46,224 bases of DNA. It comes from an uncultured Dorea sp. (GTDB taxonomy: Bacteria > Bacillota > Clostridia > Lachnospirales > Lachnospiraceae). A program made the translations under genes and the position numbers. Positions 8,566 to 17,427 of this stretch are shown one piece after another (position 1 is the first letter of the stretch; every line of letters starts with the position of its first letter). The notes under the pieces were generated by a model, which saw only the letters and a program-made list of their open reading frames with translations, ran no database searches and was not told where the DNA came from. The DNA is taken from NCBI GenBank assembly GCA_947388185.1, contig CANDQP010000009.1:1-46224 (forward strand), in the 5' to 3' direction.

Positions 8566-9572
8566 ATGCGGCGGAATATATAAAAGATAAGATCCTGCTT
8601 CTTGTGCTGCATATGAGCTGTATGCTGCTTATGGCAGGATTTTTACATGCTACCGGATATGAGACGGGGTACGGACTGTTGATCCTCATTTTCTGGCTGA
8701 TGATCCTGGCTGTGTGGCTTGGGGTTGGGTATTACAACAGGAAATGTTATTTCCGGGAATTGGAGACGGCACTTGAGAAGATGGATCAGCAGTATCTTCT
8801 CGGAGAACTGATGCCGGTATCCCACCGTCTTGAGGATCAGCTGTACAAGGAGATGATACGAACCTCCAACAAGTCTGTCATTGAACGGATCCGGCAGATT
8901 GAGGACGAGCAGAAGGAATACCGGGAGTATATTGAGAGCTGGGTGCACGAGATCAAGGCTCCGATCACGAGTATCGACCTTATGTGCGAGAATCATAGGG
9001 AGGATATTACCCGCCGTATCCATCTTGAGAATCAGAAGATAGAGAATTATGTGGATATGGCGCTGTATTATGCCAGGTCCGATGAGGTGTATAAGGATTA
9101 TGTGATACAGAAGACGGATCTTGAGGAGACCGCGGTAGTAGTCCTGAACAGGAACAAACGATATCTGATACAGAGTCAGGTGCAGGCAGAGGTGGATTGC
9201 CGGGATTTGGCGTATACGGATCAGAAGTGGATCACATTTATCTTAAACCAGCTTGTGCTGAACAGCACGAAATACCGGAGGGAGACGGGAGCGCGGATCT
9301 GGATCCGTACGGAGAAGTACAGGCATGGGGTGCGTCTGATCGTGAAGGATAACGGGATCGGCATTAGGGAGGAAGAGTTAGACCGTATATTTGAGAAAGG
9401 ATTTACCGGGAGCAACGGGAGGAAGAGGGAGCGGTCCACGGGGATGGGGCTCTATCTGTGTGACAGGCTGTGCCGGAAGTTAGGGATTGTGATAAATGTA
9501 AATTCCCGGGAAGGGGAAGGAACATCAGTAAGCCTGGAATTCCCGGTGAGTAATTATCTGTTGAAGGAATAA
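8562..9572 (+). CDS. Sensor histidine kinase, BceS-like intramembrane-sensing type
   Basis: A 336-aa membrane kinase. Two transmembrane helices lie close together near the N-terminus (about residues 11-32 and 36-54) with almost no outside loop, so it cannot bind a ligand itself. In this kinase class the partner transporter acts as sensor. The phospho-acceptor is His129 in WVHEIKAPI. The ATPase part includes LNQLVLNSTKYR (N box), KDNGIGI (G1), FEKGFTG (F box) and STGMGLYL (G2). It is coupled to the regulator by an ATGA overlap and is followed after 124 nt by a BceAB-type transporter. Confidence 0.92.
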   Translation: MNAAEYIKDKILLLVLHMSCMLLMAGFLHATGYETGYGLLILIFWLMILAVWLGVGYYNRKCYFRELETALEKMDQQYLLGELMPVSHRLEDQLYKEMIRTSNKSVIERIRQIEDEQKEYREYIESWVHEIKAPITSIDLMCENHREDITRRIHLENQKIENYVDMALYYARSDEVYKDYVIQKTDLEETAVVVLNRNKRYLIQSQVQAEVDCRDLAYTDQKWITFILNQLVLNSTKYRRETGARIWIRTEKYRHGVRLIVKDNGIGIREEELDRIFEKGFTGSNGRKRERSTGMGLYLCDRLCRKLGIVINVNSREGEGTSVSLEFPVSNYLLKE

Positions 9573-9583
9573 GTTTATCGTCC

Positions 9584-9609
9584 GTAATCTTTCAAAACTG
9601 TAAGATTAC
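9584..9609. promoter_or_regulatory. Candidate response-regulator operator upstream of the ABC transporter
   Basis: GTAATCTT (9584-9591) and AAGATTAC (9602-9609) form a perfect 8-bp inverted repeat with a 10-nt spacer; another AAGAT follows about 11 nt later. The position, in the 124-nt gap before the transporter genes, is where BceR-type regulators usually bind. The half-site has not been matched to a known regulator. Confidence 0.5.
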
Positions 9610-9696
9610 TGCAAGATGGGGCGATACCACATGTAACGGAGATCTGATAAAGTAAAACTGACGAAATGATCCAATGACAGAAGGGAGAGAGGATAC

Positions 9697-10464
9697 ATGA
9701 AGGATTATATCCGGGTATGTGATGTTGAGAAATACTACGGCAATGCCTCGAATGTGACGAAGGCCATTGACCGTGTCAGTTTTACTGTGGCGCAGGGAGA
9801 GTTCGTGGGAGTGATGGGGGCGTCTGGCTCCGGCAAGACGACGCTTCTTAATATGCTGTCCACCATTGACCGGGTGACGGCGGGGCACATCTGGTACGGG
9901 GATACGGATATTGCTGAGATGAGGGAGAATGACTTGGCCGAATTCCGGAAGGAAAATTTAGGATTCGTATTCCAGGATTACAATCTCCTGGATACGCTGA
10001 CGATTGAGGAGAATATCATTCTTGCCATGACGCTGCATGGGCGCGGGAAGAAGGAGATCCAGGAGCGCTGCAGGGAGATGCTTACGCTCCTTGGGATCGA
10101 GGATATCCGGGACAAATTCCCCTATCAGGTATCAGGCGGCCAGAAGCAGCGGTGCGCCTGTGCGAGAGCCCTGGTCAATGACCCGCGTCTGATCCTTGCG
10201 GACGAGCCTACAGGGGCGTTGGATTCCCGGTCCGCCCAGACGCTCCTTGAGACATTTACCGATATGAACCGGAGGATGCGAGCGACGATACTTATGGTTA
10301 CCCACGACGCATTTTCGGCGAGCTACAGCAGCCGGATCCTGTTCTTGAAGGACGGGAAGATATTCCATGAGCTGATACGCGGTTCGAAGAACAGGCGGGA
10401 TTTCTTAAATGAGATCCTGGATGTTCTGGCCCTGACGGGAGGTGAAACGAGCGATGCTAGGTAA
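9697..10464 (+). CDS. ABC transporter ATP-binding protein, BceA-like
   Basis: A 255-aa cytoplasmic ATPase of the MacB/BceA class. Walker A GASGSGKT is near residue 41, the Q-loop is in GFVFQDYNLLD, the signature is SGGQKQR, Walker B and its following segment read ILADEPTGALDS, and the switch His is in MVTHD. GGGAGAGAGG precedes the ATG. It overlaps the permease start by 11 nt, showing a translationally coupled pair. With BceRS just upstream it likely forms a detoxification module that removes cell-wall-active peptides from their lipid targets; the actual drug is unknown. Confidence 0.93.
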   Translation: MKDYIRVCDVEKYYGNASNVTKAIDRVSFTVAQGEFVGVMGASGSGKTTLLNMLSTIDRVTAGHIWYGDTDIAEMRENDLAEFRKENLGFVFQDYNLLDTLTIEENIILAMTLHGRGKKEIQERCREMLTLLGIEDIRDKFPYQVSGGQKQRCACARALVNDPRLILADEPTGALDSRSAQTLLETFTDMNRRMRATILMVTHDAFSASYSSRILFLKDGKIFHELIRGSKNRRDFLNEILDVLALTGGETSDAR

Positions 10465-12601
10465 ACTTGCATTTCGGAATGTCAGGCGTTCTGCCAGGGA
10501 TTATCTGGTGTATTTCCTGACTATGACCTTCGTGACGGCGCTGATGTTCGCATTTAACAGCCTGATCTTCACCAGGGACATTGAAGAGATGTTTCAGGTG
10601 GCCGGTCTGATGATGGCGCTTGTGGGACTTGCGACCTTCTTCATCGTTTTGATCGTGGCGTGGCTGATCAATTACATGGTACGGTTCATGCTGGAGAAGC
10701 GGAGCCGTGAATTCGGGATCTATCTTCTGATCGGTATGAAGAAGAAGGAGATCGCCCGTCTGTATCAGCGGGAGAATATCCTGCTTGGGATATGTGCGTT
10801 TCTTATAGGAATGGTGTTGGGAGTCCTTTTGCAGCAGGTGATCATGGCGATCCTGTACAGCATGATTCGGATGAAATACGACCTTCACATGGAATTCAAC
10901 AGAAATTGTATCCTGATGACTGCCGCTTGCTACGGGGGATGTTATCTTCTGGCTCTGCTTCGGTGTAAAAGGCGGTTCAGGAAGATGAATATCCGCGATC
11001 TGATGGAGGCTCAGAAGAAGAATGAGGAGGTTCGGGAATCCCATGAGCAGCGGAAGAGATGGCTGTTCCCCGCGTCTATCCTGTTCCTGGGATTATTTGC
11101 GGCTTTTATCTTCTTGGGCGGAATCCAGAACGGCGGGCATGTGCTGTTCTTTCTGGTGGGGATCGTCCTGGTCATTTATTTCTTCTATATAGGCTTATCT
11201 TCCTGGCTGGTCTGTTATGTGAGAAGAAGGGGGAATGCGGTGTACCGCGGACAGAATCTCTTCCTGCTGCGGCAGTTCTCCTCGAAGCTTAAGACCATGA
11301 GCTTTACCATGGGGACGCTGACGGCGCTGTTTACCGTAGCATTCTTAGGATGTACGGTGGCGATGATGTTCAGCGACTATCAGAATAAGATCCTTGAAAC
11401 GAAGTTCCCATTTGACGTGCAGATCAACAGTGCGGACACGGAGGATGATTTCGCGGATGAACTGGAGGTCATAGAGGAATCGGCGAAGATATCAGAGGCT
11501 TATCCATATCATATCTATGCAAGGATCCCAAAAGGCGCGCAAGGCGGTGCAAACGATGTGCGGACAGATGGGCGTATCCCGGAGGAAAGCCAGGTCAATA
11601 TCTGGCTCAGCACCCATTTGAAGACCTTCGGCAGGACGTATCTGAATGAGGATGGAAGCCCGAACTTTAAGAAGATCGCGAAAGACAGCGGGCAAGGTGC
11701 GTTCTATTGCAAGTATGATACCTATATGAGGCTGTCGGATTATAACCGTCTCCGTGGTATGCTTGGATATCCTGCAGTTTCTCTTGGAGAGCATGAATAT
11801 CTCATTCATCTGAAAGAGAGGATACGGGAAGAAGCCGGGAATCTGAAGGATGATATTATGATCCGGGGGAACGAGGGGGAACTTCGATTCGCAGGATATT
11901 ATGCGGAACCATTTTCGCAGGACGGGCATAACGGCGGAGACTATGTAATCGTTGTTCCTGATTCGCAGGAAGCGCTGCTGACTCCTTATTATTCGGAGCT
12001 GGCTGTGGATATTGAGGGAGAAGCGCCGTTTGGGCTGGGGAATCAGCTGGATCATATCGGCGGGCCGAAGTCCCGGGACGATACCGGGGAAGACGAGGAC
12101 TTTGCAGGGCATAAGGCATTGCCGGAAAATATCTGCTGCGGTTCGGATACGATCGTCGTTATGTCAGTGGAGAATATGGTGCGGGACAATCTGATCCCGG
12201 AGACGAAGTATATACTGTCCAGCCTGATCTTTCCGTGCTTCTATATAGGGCTGGTGTTCTTATGCGTTGCTTTGACGGTGCTGTCCGTGCAGCAGCTCAG
12301 TGATTCTGCAAAGTATAAGTTCCGGTATTCGGTGCTTAAGAAGCTTGGGATGAACAGGCAGGAGATCGGGATGGTGATCTTCAAACAGCTTGTGTGCTAT
12401 TATCTGTGCCCGGTACTTCTTGCGGGGGTGATCGGAGGGAGTGTGTCGGTGTTCATGAGCGGGAAATTCATCTTCTATACGGGGATCCGCACGGCGGTAA
12501 TGTATTATTTTGGATTGTCGTTCCTGCTGTTTTTTGGAATCTATGTGTTGTATTTTATCACGACTTATGTGGGTTTTAAGAGGAATGTAGAGGGGTTTTA
12601 G
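10454..12601 (+). CDS. ABC transporter permease, BceB-like (FtsX family)
   Basis: A membrane protein of 715 aa, somewhat longer than typical BceB (about 650). Hydrophobic helices occur near residues 18-38, 50-75, 105-130, 145-165, 200-220 and 225-245, and again near 285-305. A large soluble stretch (about 310-560) follows, and three C-terminal helices end the protein. Such a big outside domain between helices 7 and 8 is the BceB hallmark and contacts the substrate and kinase. The frame is open to a GTG at 10442, but the ATG at 10454 is placed correctly after GGGAGGTG and gives MLGKLAFRNVRRS, a typical start. It overlaps the ATPase gene. Confidence 0.9.
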   Translation: MLGKLAFRNVRRSARDYLVYFLTMTFVTALMFAFNSLIFTRDIEEMFQVAGLMMALVGLATFFIVLIVAWLINYMVRFMLEKRSREFGIYLLIGMKKKEIARLYQRENILLGICAFLIGMVLGVLLQQVIMAILYSMIRMKYDLHMEFNRNCILMTAACYGGCYLLALLRCKRRFRKMNIRDLMEAQKKNEEVRESHEQRKRWLFPASILFLGLFAAFIFLGGIQNGGHVLFFLVGIVLVIYFFYIGLSSWLVCYVRRRGNAVYRGQNLFLLRQFSSKLKTMSFTMGTLTALFTVAFLGCTVAMMFSDYQNKILETKFPFDVQINSADTEDDFADELEVIEESAKISEAYPYHIYARIPKGAQGGANDVRTDGRIPEESQVNIWLSTHLKTFGRTYLNEDGSPNFKKIAKDSGQGAFYCKYDTYMRLSDYNRLRGMLGYPAVSLGEHEYLIHLKERIREEAGNLKDDIMIRGNEGELRFAGYYAEPFSQDGHNGGDYVIVVPDSQEALLTPYYSELAVDIEGEAPFGLGNQLDHIGGPKSRDDTGEDEDFAGHKALPENICCGSDTIVVMSVENMVRDNLIPETKYILSSLIFPCFYIGLVFLCVALTVLSVQQLSDSAKYKFRYSVLKKLGMNRQEIGMVIFKQLVCYYLCPVLLAGVIGGSVSVFMSGKFIFYTGIRTAVMYYFGLSFLLFFGIYVLYFITTYVGFKRNVEGF

Positions 12602-12604
12602 CAT

Positions 12605-13192
12605 TTGGGAAATTATAATAAAAAACAGTTTTTAACTATCCGGGAATTGCCGGCGGGAGGCTTGTTCGCGGCATTGATCGCAGTCGGGGCGTTTATTAAG
12701 ATCACGCTGCCGACAGAGCCGGTCCCGATGCATTTTACCCTGCAGTGGTTCTTCGTGCTGCTCGCGGGACTGATGCTGAATAAGCGGCTTGCGGGAGTCA
12801 GTGTGGGGGTGTATCTGTTGATCGGCCTTGCGGGGGTGCCGGTATTCGCTTCGGGCGGCGGGCCGTCCTATCTGCTTCGGCCTGGTTTCGGCTATCTGAT
12901 GGGCTTCGCGGTTTCGGCGTATCTGATGGCGTGGATGTGTGAATGCTTCGGAACGCTGCGGTTTGGGAAGCTGCTCCTGGTCTCTGCTGCCGGATTATTG
13001 GTATATTATGGGATCGGGATGGCGTATTATTTTATAGTCTGCCGGTTTCTGATCTTCCAGGAGGTCACATGGAAGATCTTGATGGTTAATGGATTCCTGC
13101 TGACTGTGGGGCCGGATTTCATCCTGTGCGCGGCGGCGGTAGGCGTGGCGGTGCGGCTTCGCGGTGCGGTCAGAGAATCGCTGTATGGATAA
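12605..13192 (+). CDS. bioY: Biotin ECF transporter substrate-binding protein BioY
   Basis: A 195-aa membrane protein with about six helices. The family pattern is clear: an early VGAFIKITLPTEPVPMHF segment, GLMLNKRLAGVSVGVYLLIG, and a GLAGVPVFASGGG / RPGFGYLMGF region that lines the biotin site. BioY is the S component of an energy-coupling-factor importer and shares the EcfA/EcfT module encoded elsewhere. A TTG start is used: AGAGGGG at 12589-12595 inside the permease gene is 9 nt upstream and no ATG or GTG fits. Only 3 nt separate it from the permease stop, so it is probably on the transporter transcript. No BirA-type operator was recognised. Confidence 0.9.
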   Translation: MGNYNKKQFLTIRELPAGGLFAALIAVGAFIKITLPTEPVPMHFTLQWFFVLLAGLMLNKRLAGVSVGVYLLIGLAGVPVFASGGGPSYLLRPGFGYLMGFAVSAYLMAWMCECFGTLRFGKLLLVSAAGLLVYYGIGMAYYFIVCRFLIFQEVTWKILMVNGFLLTVGPDFILCAAAVGVAVRLRGAVRESLYG

Positions 13193-13219
13193 GTAACGGG
13201 TTACCAGGAAGGATGTAGT

Positions 13220-14143
13220 ATGAGTAAGATCAGGATTGGAACAAGGAAGAGCAGGCTTGCGTGTATCCAGGCAGAGCTTGTGGCGGAATATATTCGGAAG
13301 AATTGTGAAGGGTATGAAACGGAACTGGTCAGGCTTATGACGACCGGGGATCAGATTCTCGATAAGAAGTTAGATGAGATCGGGCAGAAGGGCTTATTTG
13401 TCAAGGAATTAGACCATGCGCTTCTTGAGGGGCAGACGGATCTGTCCGTACATTCTCTCAAGGATATGCCCATGGAGATCCCAGAAGAGCTTCCCATCAT
13501 CGGATATTCTGCCAGAGAGGATGCAAGGGATGTCCTGGTACTTCCAAGAGGAGCCGGAGAACATGACTTGCGCGGTCCTATCGGGTGTTCCAGCAACCGG
13601 AGAATCCTGCAGTTAAGAATGCTTTATCCGGAAGCGCAGATCAGGACCGTGCGGGGCAACATCCTCTCAAGGCTTGAGAAACTGGACCGTGGGGAGTATG
13701 GCGCACTCGTCCTTGCCGCGGCGGGGTTAAAAAGGCTTGGGCTTACAGAGCGTATCAGCAGATATTTCTCGGTGGAGGAAATGGTACCTGCCGCAGGGCA
13801 GGGAATCCTTGGGATTCAGGGACGCGCGGGAGAGGCTTATGATTACCTGGAGGGATATTTCGATCAGGAAGCCGGGCTCTGCGCGCAGTGCGAGCGGGCC
13901 TTTATGACGTATCTGAGCGGCGGCTGTTCCCTGCCGGCAGGCGTGTACGCAGAGATCATAGATGAGAGACGGATGAAGGTGCAGGGCTTATATTATGACG
14001 AGACAGCGAAGGCTGTCCGCAGGATGTGTATGACGGGAGAGAGAAGCAGGGCGAAGGAACTGGGCGGGAGGCTTGCAAAGGATCTTAAGGAGGGCGGACC
14101 GTGTGCCGTGCAGAGGGGCTGCGGCAAGGAGGTGGTAAGATGA
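13220..14143 (+). CDS. hemC: Hydroxymethylbilane synthase (porphobilinogen deaminase)
   Basis: A 307-aa cytoplasmic enzyme that joins four porphobilinogens into hydroxymethylbilane. RIGTRKSRLA is the typical start, catalytic Asp82 is in HSLKDMP, PAAGQG lies in domain 2, and Cys236 in GGCSLP holds the dipyrromethane cofactor. AGGAAGG precedes the ATG. Its last bases overlap the start of the cobA-hemD fusion (ATGA), so the two steps to uroporphyrinogen III and precorrin-2 are made together. hemA, hemL and hemB are not in the window. Confidence 0.96.
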   Translation: MSKIRIGTRKSRLACIQAELVAEYIRKNCEGYETELVRLMTTGDQILDKKLDEIGQKGLFVKELDHALLEGQTDLSVHSLKDMPMEIPEELPIIGYSAREDARDVLVLPRGAGEHDLRGPIGCSSNRRILQLRMLYPEAQIRTVRGNILSRLEKLDRGEYGALVLAAAGLKRLGLTERISRYFSVEEMVPAAGQGILGIQGRAGEAYDYLEGYFDQEAGLCAQCERAFMTYLSGGCSLPAGVYAEIIDERRMKVQGLYYDETAKAVRRMCMTGERSRAKELGGRLAKDLKEGGPCAVQRGCGKEVVR

Positions 14144-15672
14144 GTCAGACAGGAAAAGTCTGGCTTACCGGGGCCGGGCCGGGGTCGTCGGAGCTTCTGA
14201 CCGTGAAAGCCAGAAGGCTCCTGGAGACGGGAGACTGTATCATATATGACAGGCTGGTCGGCAAAGAGATCCTGTCCATGCTGCCGGCGGATAAGGAGCT
14301 GATCTATGTGGGGAAGGCTGCCGGTCATCATGCAGTCCCTCAATCACAGATCAATCGGATCCTGGTAAGAGAGGCGAAACTTGGGAAGCAGGTGATCCGC
14401 TTAAAGGGCGGAGATCCGTTTCTGTTCGGAAGGGGCGGTGAAGAAATAGAAGCACTGTGTGCGGAAGGGATCCCCTTCGAGGTCGTGCCGGGAGTCTCTT
14501 CCTCTGTTGCAGTTCCGGCTTATAACGGAATTCCGGTCACCCACAGGGATTATGTGTCGAGTGTGCACATCATTACAGGACACCGCCGGGCAGGGGAGCA
14601 TGCGAAGATCGATTATGACGCGCTGGTCAGGATGAAGGGGACGCTGGTGTTCCTGATGGGCGTGGGGGCGCTTAAGGATATCATGGACGGCCTCCTAAGC
14701 GCCGGAATGGATGAGACCGTGCCTGCGGCGATCCTGCCGCAGGGTACAACCGCAGGACAGAAGAGGTTCACGGCGACGGTAGGGACGCTGGCCAAGGAAG
14801 CAGGGAAGCGGCAGATCAAACCGCCCGCTGTCGTCGTTGTGGGCGAGGTATGCAGCCTTGCGGATCAGTTCGCATGGCATGAGAAGCTTCCCTTATCCGG
14901 GGAGCGTATTCTTGTAACCCGTCCGCTGGAGCGCGGCACCAAGTTGCAGGAGCAATTAAGAGAGTTGGGAGCGGAGGTGCTTACGGTTCCGGTTATCCGG
15001 ACGATTCCCATCGCCGATGAGGCGCGTGTTCAGATGATCGAGAAGGAACTGGCCAGTCTTCCTGCCTACCAGGTGTTGGTATTTACCTCGGTTTATGGAG
15101 TGGAGCGGTTCTTTGAGATCCTGTTGGAGATGGGGATGGATGTCCGGAGCATATCGCATATGAGATTCGCCGTGATCGGGCAGGGAACTGCCGACGCGCT
15201 GAAGAACCGGGGAATCCGGGCAGATTACATGCCCGGACAGTATGACGGGGCATCTCTTGGCAGGCTCCTTGCCAAGAGTCTTGCGGATGGTACAAGGATC
15301 CTGCTTGCAAGGTCTTCTATCGGAGCGAAAGAGCTCCTTGAGGAGATCGGGAAGAACCGGGCGCTTTCGTACACGGATCTGAGTATCTATGATACGATAT
15401 TTGCAGAAGAGCAGGAAGAACGCCTGCGATCATTTATGGAAGACGGAAAGGTGTCAAAGGTGATATTCACCAGCAGCTCCACTGTGGAGGGGTTCTGCCG
15501 GTTATTAGGCGAATTCGCCTATGATACGGTGAGAGCGGTGTGTATCGGCGGGAAGACTGCGAAGGCGGCGAAGGCGGCAGGTATGGAGACGGTGACGGCC
15601 TGCAATGCCGCCGTGGAAGAATTGGTACGGCTATGTATTGGAAGAGCTGCGAAGCCGCGGCCATTGCGCTGA
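14140..15672 (+). CDS. cobA-hemD: Uroporphyrinogen-III methyltransferase / uroporphyrinogen-III synthase fusion
   Basis: A 510-aa two-domain enzyme. Residues about 5-245 are a SAM-dependent uroporphyrinogen-III C-methyltransferase: GAGPGSSELLTVKA, then YVGK, the RLKGGDPFLFGRGGEE loop and PGVSS. Residues about 258-500 are uroporphyrinogen-III synthase (ILVTRP start, an SVYGVERFF segment and VIFTSSSTVEGF near the end). It closes the ring of hydroxymethylbilane and methylates it to precorrin-2, the entry to siroheme and cobalamin. The frame is open to a GTG at 14101; the ATG at 14140 has AAGGAGG at 14127-14133 and begins at the domain. It is coupled to hemC by an ATGA overlap. Confidence 0.95.
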   Translation: MSQTGKVWLTGAGPGSSELLTVKARRLLETGDCIIYDRLVGKEILSMLPADKELIYVGKAAGHHAVPQSQINRILVREAKLGKQVIRLKGGDPFLFGRGGEEIEALCAEGIPFEVVPGVSSSVAVPAYNGIPVTHRDYVSSVHIITGHRRAGEHAKIDYDALVRMKGTLVFLMGVGALKDIMDGLLSAGMDETVPAAILPQGTTAGQKRFTATVGTLAKEAGKRQIKPPAVVVVGEVCSLADQFAWHEKLPLSGERILVTRPLERGTKLQEQLRELGAEVLTVPVIRTIPIADEARVQMIEKELASLPAYQVLVFTSVYGVERFFEILLEMGMDVRSISHMRFAVIGQGTADALKNRGIRADYMPGQYDGASLGRLLAKSLADGTRILLARSSIGAKELLEEIGKNRALSYTDLSIYDTIFAEEQEERLRSFMEDGKVSKVIFTSSSTVEGFCRLLGEFAYDTVRAVCIGGKTAKAAKAAGMETVTACNAAVEELVRLCIGRAAKPRPLR

Positions 15673-15855
15673 CGGAAGAGGCGGTTTCCGCCCTTGTGGC
15701 AGAAATGTAAATAAAAATTGAAGTTTCTTTAATATCTTTTTTCTCATATATGTGATATAGTAAAAGTTGGCAGGTGTTGTCTGCAATCCGAATATAAATT
15801 TGATTGAAAGAATACACAGACAGATGGATATTGACTGTGGAGAAGGAGGAGCTGT

Positions 15856-17217
15856 ATGGAAAGTCAATTAATATGGAAGGATGAATACAATATCGGGGTA
15901 GACATTATCGATAAAGAGCATGTGAGGCTCTTTAAGATCATTAACAAGCTTTTCGCTTTTGGGGAAGAGGAAAAGAAGAGTCAATGGGCGTGCCAGGAGG
16001 GAATCAAATTTTTTAAAGACCATGCATTTAAGCATTTTGGGGAAGAAGAGAAGTATATGGCCTCTATCAACTATGAAGGCCTTAAAACACACAGGGCGAT
16101 TCATCAGGGATTCCGGAAGAAGACGCTTCCGGCGCTTGAAGCAGAGCTGGAGCAGAACAACTATTCTCCGGAGTCCGTGAAGCATTTCCTGGGTGTCTGT
16201 GCGGGGTGGCTGATCGGCCATACCTTGACGGAGGATCGGGCAATGACCGGTGAAGGGGTGAGCAAGTGGGTGGATCTTCTGCCGGATGAAGAGCTGGAAG
16301 AGATGAAGAAGGTGATCGTTCAGCTCATATATGACATGTTCCGGCTGGAATCGCATGTGGTCAGCGATACATACAGCGGTGAGAAGTTCGGTAAGGGCGT
16401 ATATTACCGTCTGGTCTACAGCACGAAGGATGAAGAGGAAGAATGTGAGATCTTCCTGGTATTCGAGGAGAAGCTTCTGATCAACACGGTGGGCAAGGCC
16501 ATGGGGATCGAGACGAATAAGCTTGATACCATGCTGCTCAATGTAACCAGATACACGGCGCGCCAGTTCGTGGGGCGTGTCAGGGAGCATTTGCCGAATT
16601 CGGAGCGGTATGAGGTGAAGGAGGAGAACCTGCTAACATATGAGCAGTTCCGCAAGGTGTATGAGAAAGAGCGCCTACAGATAAGTATGCTGTTGGATAC
16701 AGGCGCCGGATACTTCGCATACTGTGCGATCGCGCCCCATCTGCTTCAGAACGGCATCGGAACGACGATCGAGACGGAGAATGACATGTCCGGGATCGAA
16801 GAGTATCTTACGAGGAGAGAAGAAGAGGCGGAGGAAGCAGTTGCCAAGAAGAAGATCCTGGTGGTGGACGATTCCGCGACCATACGGCATGGAATGAAGA
16901 ACCTGCTGGAGGAGGACTATGAGATCGCGATGGCAAGTTCCGGGATGGAAGCGCTTCGGTGCGTGATTCTTGACCGGCCGGACCTGCTGCTTCTCGATTA
17001 TGAGATGCCTGTCTGCGACGGGAAGCAGGTGTTGGAGATGATCAGGTCGGAGAGTTCACTTGCGGGTATCTCGGTGATCTTCCTGACCGGACGGACAGAC
17101 CCGGAGACGGTGAGGAAGGTGATAGCCTTAAAACCGGACGGATATCTGGCCAAATACTTGAAGCCGGAAGAGATCAAGAAGAAGATAGACGATTATTTTG
17201 AGAAGAAGAAGGCCTGA
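15856..17217 (+). CDS. Hemerythrin / CheX-like / response-regulator receiver fusion protein
   Basis: A 453-aa soluble three-part protein. Residues about 1-135 are a bacteriohemerythrin with all seven di-iron ligands visible: His22, His60, Glu64, His79, His83, His122 and Asp127. Residues about 145-310 resemble the CheC/CheX chemotaxis-phosphatase fold in length and pattern, but this assignment is weak. Residues about 330-450 are a receiver domain with VVDDS and phospho-acceptor Asp381 in LLLLDYEMP; the conserved Thr and Lys of the fold are in LTGR and YLAKYLKP. It ends without an output domain. An oxygen- or NO-binding iron centre joined to phospho-signalling suggests redox sensing. GAAGGAGGAG precedes the ATG. 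It is flanked by gaps of 183 and 210 nt and looks monocistronic. Confidence 0.85.
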   Translation: MESQLIWKDEYNIGVDIIDKEHVRLFKIINKLFAFGEEEKKSQWACQEGIKFFKDHAFKHFGEEEKYMASINYEGLKTHRAIHQGFRKKTLPALEAELEQNNYSPESVKHFLGVCAGWLIGHTLTEDRAMTGEGVSKWVDLLPDEELEEMKKVIVQLIYDMFRLESHVVSDTYSGEKFGKGVYYRLVYSTKDEEEECEIFLVFEEKLLINTVGKAMGIETNKLDTMLLNVTRYTARQFVGRVREHLPNSERYEVKEENLLTYEQFRKVYEKERLQISMLLDTGAGYFAYCAIAPHLLQNGIGTTIETENDMSGIEEYLTRREEEAEEAVAKKKILVVDDSATIRHGMKNLLEEDYEIAMASSGMEALRCVILDRPDLLLLDYEMPVCDGKQVLEMIRSESSLAGISVIFLTGRTDPETVRKVIALKPDGYLAKYLKPEEIKKKIDDYFEKKKA

Positions 17218-17267
17218 TGCAGCAGGACAGCCTGTCTGAACGGTTACGGTCTGATGAATAGACAGAG

Positions 17268-17307
17268 AGAGCATGCGGTAAACAGATGCTGCAGCTCTTT
17301 CTTTTTA
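17268..17307 (+). terminator. Probable intrinsic terminator after the hemerythrin-receiver gene
   Basis: AGAGC-A-TGC (17268-17276) pairs with GCA-GCTCT (17291-17298) with one bulged A, followed by a T-rich run to 17307. About 10 nt further on, GTGAC and GTCAC form a short inverted repeat before the next ABC genes. Confidence 0.6.
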
Positions 17308-17427
17308 TCTAATGTGACAGAATTGTTATAGAATAGTCACGGAAGGGTCATGCAGACTGCGTATACTGGACTTACATCAGGATGAAAACATGTATCCTGA
17401 GAGTCTGGATATGGAAAGGTGAATCGT

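Noticed and set aside
13193-13204. GTAAC-GG-GTTAC dyad before hemC as an operator
   Set aside because: Only 5-bp arms inside a 27-nt gap; easily due to chance.
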